Source: Deltaproteobacteria bacterium (lineage in GTDB: Bacteria > Desulfobacterota_B > Binatia > Bin18). From it: 8,888 nucleotides of DNA. The first letter of the stretch is position 1, and every line of letters begins with the position of its first letter. The DNA is taken from assembly GCA_012271025.1 (NCBI GenBank), contig JAAXHF010000067.1, positions 1 through 8,888 on the forward strand. Direction: 5' to 3'. The translations under genes were made by a program, and so were the position numbers. Positions 5,802 to 8,888 of the stretch are shown one piece after another. The notes below the pieces were generated by a model. That model saw nothing but the letters and a program-made list of their open reading frames with translations. It had not been told where the DNA came from and ran no database searches.

Positions 5802-7037
5802 ATGTCTGCCACTCGTCTCTTCACCCGTCGTCAGGCACTGCGGGTCGGCGCCTACGGCCTGGGCCTTGGCCTGGGAGCGCTCCACCGCCCGCTGACGGCC
5901 TGGGCCGATGCGCCCCGCCCGTCGTCAACCCACCCTGAGCGCATTCTGGTGGTGGTTGAACTGTCGGGCGGCAACGACGGCTTGAATACGGTTGTTCCCT
6001 ACGGGGATGATAGATACTACCAACTCCGCCCCACGCTCGGTATTCCGGCCAAGAGTCTGCGCACGATTGATGAGCACTTCGGTTTTCATCCCGCCCTGTT
6101 CGGCTTTGAGCGGCTGTACCGGGACGGCAAACTCGCCGTCGTACACGGCTGCGGCTATGACAAGCCGATCCTGTCCCACTTCTCTTCGATGGGCTTCTGG
6201 CACACCGGCATTCCCCACACCGGCGAAAAACTCGGCTGGCTGGGCCGCCTGGCCGACGCCTTGGACCCAGAGGTCAGCCGCAACTATCTGGTCAATATCG
6301 CCACCGCCCAGTCCCTGGCGGTGCGCAGCCGCCATCACTCTCCGCTGGTCTTCTACGATCCGGAAAGTTTTTCGCGCAAGGGCGTGTATCAACAGCAGCC
6401 CGTCTTTCAGCGCCTGAGCCAGGGCCGGGCAACGCCCAACGCTTCGCTCGCCTTCCTGAATGGCCTGGTCGAAAACGCCACCCACAGCGCCGCCTTTGTC
6501 CGCCAGGCCTGGGCCGACTACGACAGCCCGGTCGATTATGGCGCTCGCTCGGCCGGTCTGGGGCTGGACCTGCGCAAGGTCGCCGCCCTGATCAACGCCG
6601 ACATGCCGGCCCGGCTGTACTATGTCAGCTATGCCGGGAATGTCTTTGACACCCACGTCCACCAGCTCGACCTGCACGCCCGGCTCCTGACCTACTCCGC
6701 GGACGCGCTGCGAGCCTTTATTGACGATCTGGGGCGGATCGGCCGGGGCAAGGATGTGACCGTCATGGTCTTCACCGAGTTCGGCCGCCGCGTCCCCGAA
6801 AACGCCAGCAAGGGCACCGATCACGGCACGGCCACCCCGGTCTTTGTGCTGGGCGACAGTGTCAGAGGCGGCCTGTACGGCAGCCCCCCCAGCCTGACCG
6901 AGCTGGAAGACGGCAATCTGCACTACACCACCGACTTTCGTCGGGTGTACGCCACGCTGATCAAAGAGTGGCTGGGCTACCCTGACCCGGCCGCGCTGCT
7001 ACGGGGTGAGTTCGAGACGTTTGGCATGTTTGCGTAA
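5802..7037 (+). CDS. Tat-exported DUF1501-family protein
   Basis: A 411-residue DUF1501 (COG4102) protein, whose fold is related to the alkaline phosphatase/sulfatase superfamily; the substrate is unknown. The N-terminus FTRRQALRVGAYGLGLGLGA (7-26) is a twin-arginine signal with a likely cut near AWADA (about 34-37), so the protein is probably exported folded. Hallmarks are ILVVVELSGGNDGLNTVVP (48-66, with the Asn-Asp of the metal-site strand), VVHGCGYD and SHFSSMGFWHTG (113-136), VFTEFGRRVPEN (323-334) and GTDHGTATPVFVLG (338-351) with the Asp-His pair typical of the C-terminal metal site. Start: AAGGAG (5788-5793) lies eight bases upstream and overlaps the DUF1800 stop, so the two are translationally linked. 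Length is typical. The pair probably acts together outside the cytoplasm, but no activity is established for it. Confidence 0.92.
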   Translation: MSATRLFTRRQALRVGAYGLGLGLGALHRPLTAWADAPRPSSTHPERILVVVELSGGNDGLNTVVPYGDDRYYQLRPTLGIPAKSLRTIDEHFGFHPALFGFERLYRDGKLAVVHGCGYDKPILSHFSSMGFWHTGIPHTGEKLGWLGRLADALDPEVSRNYLVNIATAQSLAVRSRHHSPLVFYDPESFSRKGVYQQQPVFQRLSQGRATPNASLAFLNGLVENATHSAAFVRQAWADYDSPVDYGARSAGLGLDLRKVAALINADMPARLYYVSYAGNVFDTHVHQLDLHARLLTYSADALRAFIDDLGRIGRGKDVTVMVFTEFGRRVPENASKGTDHGTATPVFVLGDSVRGGLYGSPPSLTELEDGNLHYTTDFRRVYATLIKEWLGYPDPAALLRGEFETFGMFA

Positions 7038-7058
7038 GTCGGCTCCCTCACAGGAGAG

Positions 7059-7496
7059 TTAAGGAGTAGGCGGGATGAAAAAGACTTGGTGATGTTCGCG
7101 GAAGCCTATCTGAATCTGATCCAAGAAATCCCGGCCGAGGAGATTACGCCTAAGATCATCCCTTATGCCACCTTCTTCCTTAAATCCGAGTTCCAGGTCG
7201 AACTCGCCAATGTCGTGTAAGAGCAGCCGTACCGGATGGAGCCTCCCTGAAAAACTGCCTCCAGCAGAGGTACTCCACGAATAAGGTGATCCATCGCTGC
7301 CGCTGAGGCCAATGGCCACGGCGCAATATGAGCCGAACACCGACTTTTCCGTGCCTGTGTCCACAAACGCATCGGTATCGAACGCGTGCTTTTCGTCTTG
7401 AGGGTTGACTAACCGGACCAGCAGTCTTGGAAATCGTCTGCCGGTCCTTTCATCAACGGTATAGGGAATTTCATGGAGGTACTCTGCTCTTACCAT
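7059..7496 (-). CDS. retropepsin-like single-domain aspartic protease
   Basis: A 145-residue protein with the layout of bacterial retropepsin-like proteases. Residues 42-54 hold DAFVDTGTEKSVF, containing the catalytic DTG (46-48). Near the C-terminus NLLGRDFLDQIQIGF (118-132) matches the family's conserved hydrophobic-Leu-Gly-Arg-Asp-Phe-Leu element. The segment PRLLVRLVNP before the DTG forms the expected first strand. Such proteins work as homodimers, each giving one aspartate; known substrates are few. There is no signal peptide, so it is likely cytoplasmic. The ATG at 7496 is three bases from the stop of the upstream gene with only a weak AGGG ribosome site, suggesting translational coupling. 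It is convergent with DUF1501, whose stop is 21 bases away. It is last in the three-gene cassette. Confidence 0.8.
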   Translation of the reverse strand: MVRAEYLHEIPYTVDERTGRRFPRLLVRLVNPQDEKHAFDTDAFVDTGTEKSVFGSYCAVAIGLSGSDGSPYSWSTSAGGSFSGRLHPVRLLLHDIGEFDLELGFKEEGGIRDDLRRNLLGRDFLDQIQIGFREHHQVFFIPPTP

Positions 7497-7499
7497 AGA

Positions 7500-7955
7500 C
7501 TATAGCCCTGTGCGGCTCGCATCTTCTGGAGCATCATCAACAAAGAAGATGTAGGGAATAGGGATGTCTTTTGCTTGCGCCTCTGCGAGCACCCTACGCG
7601 GATCTGGCCCATGGGCAATAATTTTTTCTCCTTCCAACACAACATCCCGACCAGCATATTGAAGAAGTTCTTCTCGGTGAGTCCGACGCCATTCCAGTTC
7701 TATACGTCGCCCCCCTGAAGCGGAGCGGATTTGTGGGATTGCTTTTGATGGCTGCTCCCCTCTTATGGGTTTGAACTCGGGCAGTAAATAATTCCCCTCG
7801 ATATCCAACGCCTCAAATGAACCGAAGGGTGCCTGATCACGAAAAAGGCCGAAGAGCGAAATAATTTCAGAGGAATTCGCGAGATTCTGCCGAGCATATC
7901 TCCCGTCTGACGGCCCAATGGAAGGTGGCTTGACAAGGGAAAGTTCGAATTCCAT
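7500..7955 (-). CDS. protein with C-terminal DUF5678-like domain
   Basis: A 151-residue protein in two parts. The N-terminal ~85 residues (MEFELSLVKPPSIGPSDGRY, then a segment with FRDQAPFGSFEALDIEGNY) match nothing I recognise. The C-terminal part, about 91-141, has the DUF5678 pattern: HREELLQYAGRDVVLEGEKI, then IAHGPDPRRVLAEAQAKDI and a closing strand PYIFFVDD. That is a small alpha/beta domain of unknown function, often encoded next to retropepsin-like genes as here. The start is supported by GAGGAG eight bases upstream, and its ATG shares one base with the TGA of the upstream gene (TGATG). It is probably the middle gene of a coupled operon. The domain call is from memory of the pattern and should be treated as moderate. 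Confidence 0.65.
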   Translation of the reverse strand: MEFELSLVKPPSIGPSDGRYARQNLANSSEIISLFGLFRDQAPFGSFEALDIEGNYLLPEFKPIRGEQPSKAIPQIRSASGGRRIELEWRRTHREELLQYAGRDVVLEGEKIIAHGPDPRRVLAEAQAKDIPIPYIFFVDDAPEDASRTGL

Positions 7956-8335
7956 CAGCCTTTCTCCTCTTCTTGGCGCTGCTGTTTCGAGGCGGTCTCA
8001 ATCAGCTGAATTTTTTCTTGAAGCCATTTTGTCAGAGACTGAGCCTGTTCGAGACTGATCACTACCCCAACTTCAACCTCGCTAACAATTCCTTCCTTCC
8101 CCTCAGCTGATATCTCTTTTCCTAACTGACCAGAGACGGTTACTTCATGAGTTATCTTTTGCGGAATAGGGGCGCGTTCAGAGAAAAAATTGAGATGGAT
8201 AAATCCTCTCGGAGTCGCCCCTCCATATACACCGTCCCCATGAATGACTCGGAAATGGTTAGACTTGATGTAGTGGAACTCTACCTCGTTTTGAGCTGCA
8301 TCGGCACCCGGTCGGTCTTTGGCGTCTTCAGCCAT
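7955..8335 (-). CDS. conserved-looking 126-residue protein of unknown function
   Basis: A 126-residue protein I cannot assign to a named family with confidence. Residues 1-17 are polar and probably disordered. The core runs from EFHYIKSNHFRVIHGDG (19-35), through VYGGATPRGFIHLNFFSERA (36-55) and PIPQKITHEV (56-65), to EVEVGVVISLEQAQSLTKWL (86-105). The pattern is beta-strands followed by one long helix (95-118), then a charged Gln/Glu/Lys tail. The strand-rich core with a late SLEQAQSLTKWL helix resembles DUF3467-like proteins, but that is only a resemblance. No signal peptide or membrane segment. The start has AAAGGA six bases upstream. It is the first gene of the minus-strand cassette with the DUF5678-like and retropepsin genes, overlapping the next by one base. 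Confidence 0.75.
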   Translation of the reverse strand: MAEDAKDRPGADAAQNEVEFHYIKSNHFRVIHGDGVYGGATPRGFIHLNFFSERAPIPQKITHEVTVSGQLGKEISAEGKEGIVSEVEVGVVISLEQAQSLTKWLQEKIQLIETASKQQRQEEEKG

Positions 8336-8413
8336 ACGTATCCTTTACGCTTTGAGCTACAGGGCCAGCTTCTCCCTCAAGGGTTCCACGGAACTACCAC
8401 GGCGCTCACATCT

Positions 8414-8443
8414 TTTCTACCAGAAATCCTGAGACGATGGAAA
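8414..8443 (-). promoter_or_regulatory. weak candidate promoter for the three-gene cassette
   Basis: Read on the minus strand, TTTCCA (8443-8438) and TAGAAA (8419-8414) are separated by 18 bases; each matches four of six bases of the sigma-70 consensus. They lie about 80 bases upstream of the ATG at 8335 in the 124-base gap after the transporter stop. The match is weak, and read-through from the transporter gene is also possible. Confidence 0.2.
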
Positions 8444-8459
8444 AACAGAGCCCATGCTA

Positions 8460-8888
8460 TCAATCAGCGACGAGCGGCTCTTTGTCCGCCGCCGGCTCGG
8501 CCGGGGTCACCGGCAAAACGGTCAGCACATAGCAGGCAATCGTCACCAGCAGGCCGAACAGGCCGCCGCTGTAGAACACGCCGTTCAGGCTGTAGAGATC
8601 GATGACCAGACCGAACAGCATCGGTCCGACCGTCATCGCAAAGCTGTGGACCGTCAGCAGCAGGCTCATCACCGTCCCCATGCCAAAGCCCTTGGCGTTC
8701 TCCATGGCCACCGCCATATGAGCCGGATAGGCCAGACCGAACGCAGCGCCGACGAGCAGATTGAGCACCACCAGATGCCAATAGGTCGTCGCGAGCGGAA
8801 ACAGGGCCAGCGACACCGCGCTGACCAGTCCACCGATCACAATCAGTGTGACTTTATTCGTGACCCGGTCGGCCAGCCGGCCGCACGG
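8460..8888 (-). CDS. MFS transporter, C-terminal part (runs off window)
   Basis: The frame is open to the window edge, so the gene's beginning lies beyond 8888; only the last 142 residues are seen. The first visible residues contain GRLADRVTNKVTLI, matching the major facilitator loop motif G-x-LaDR-x3-k/r, here most likely the copy between TM8 and TM9. Four hydrophobic segments follow: IMIGGLVSAVSLALFPLA, YWHLVVLNLLVGAAFGLAYP, MSLLLTVHSFAMTVGPMLFG and FYSGGLFGLLVTIACYVLTV, consistent with TM9-TM12. The end is a short acidic cytoplasmic tail (PAEPAADKEPLVAD). It is an inner-membrane secondary transporter, probably an exporter or sugar/drug-type member; the substrate is not visible. The internal ATG at 8840 is a methionine within the motif region and not the true start. 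Confidence 0.88.
   Translation of the reverse strand, partial: PCGRLADRVTNKVTLIVIGGLVSAVSLALFPLATTYWHLVVLNLLVGAAFGLAYPAHMAVAMENAKGFGMGTVMSLLLTVHSFAMTVGPMLFGLVIDLYSLNGVFYSGGLFGLLVTIACYVLTVLPVTPAEPAADKEPLVAD

Noticed and set aside
3792..5885. A 697-codon open frame on the minus strand covering the whole DUF1800 gene
   Set aside because: It is the mirror of a well-supported GC-rich gene. Its translation is His/Gly/Gln-rich with no recognisable motif, and long antisense frames are expected from the codon bias.
5925..6923. A 332-codon minus-strand frame opposite DUF1501
   Set aside because: It is antisense to a clear DUF1501 gene, has no recognisable domain, and is explained by the same codon bias.
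7041..7058. CTCC...GGAG mini-hairpin between the DUF1501 and retropepsin stops as a terminator
   Set aside because: The stem is four base pairs with no T-run on either strand.
8353..8366. tRNA-like start (minus-strand GGCCCTGTAGCTCA) just upstream of the three-gene cassette, possibly an integration site remnant
   Set aside because: Only the acceptor and first D-stem bases fit. There is no D-loop GG, anticodon arm, T-arm or matching acceptor strand, so chance is the simpler explanation.
8147..8605. A 152-codon plus-strand frame across the end of the transporter and start of the cassette
   Set aside because: It is antisense to two supported genes, has a basic low-complexity end and no recognisable motif.

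Overview
The window looks like chromosomal DNA from a GC-rich, Gram-negative-type bacterium. The coding density is high, ribosome binding sites are purine-rich, and several proteins carry Sec or Tat export signals. An AMIN-domain protein points to a periplasm and cell wall. The pairing of a DUF1800 gene with a DUF1501 gene is common in environmental lineages such as Planctomycetes, Myxococcota/deltaproteobacteria and Tectomicrobia-like bacteria. I cannot fix the lineage from sequence alone.

Layout. (1) 57-1118, plus strand: two tandem dodecin genes (small flavin-binding proteins), then an HPF/RaiA-type ribosome-hibernation gene. The second dodecin and the HPF gene are each preceded by a similar long inverted repeat (15-base arms, 21-22 base spacer, GAAACRTGT core) and the same CTAGAGAGGA leader, which suggests common control of a stress or stationary-phase set. 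(2) A possible bidirectional terminator near 1163-1189 separates this set from a convergent minus-strand pair: an HpcH/HpaI-family aldolase (2831-3688) and, 26 bases downstream, an exported AMIN plus TPR protein (1206-2804). (3) A 169-base divergent intergenic region holds three copies of a 9-base element (ACGATYACC). It separates the aldolase from a plus-strand two-gene operon, DUF1800 (3858-5789) and DUF1501 (5802-7037), both exported.

(4) Convergent to DUF1501 is a compact minus-strand three-gene cassette (8335 down to 7059): an unrecognised 126-residue protein, a protein with a C-terminal DUF5678-like domain, and a single-domain retropepsin-like aspartic protease. The genes overlap by one base or are three bases apart, so they are probably co-translated. 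The DNA is visibly less GC-rich than its flanks, which suggests separate acquisition. This cassette is the best candidate for an undescribed system. (5) The window ends inside the C-terminal part of a minus-strand MFS transporter gene.

No gene-free stretch exceeds 300 bases. I saw no tRNA, rRNA, CRISPR array or insertion sequence.
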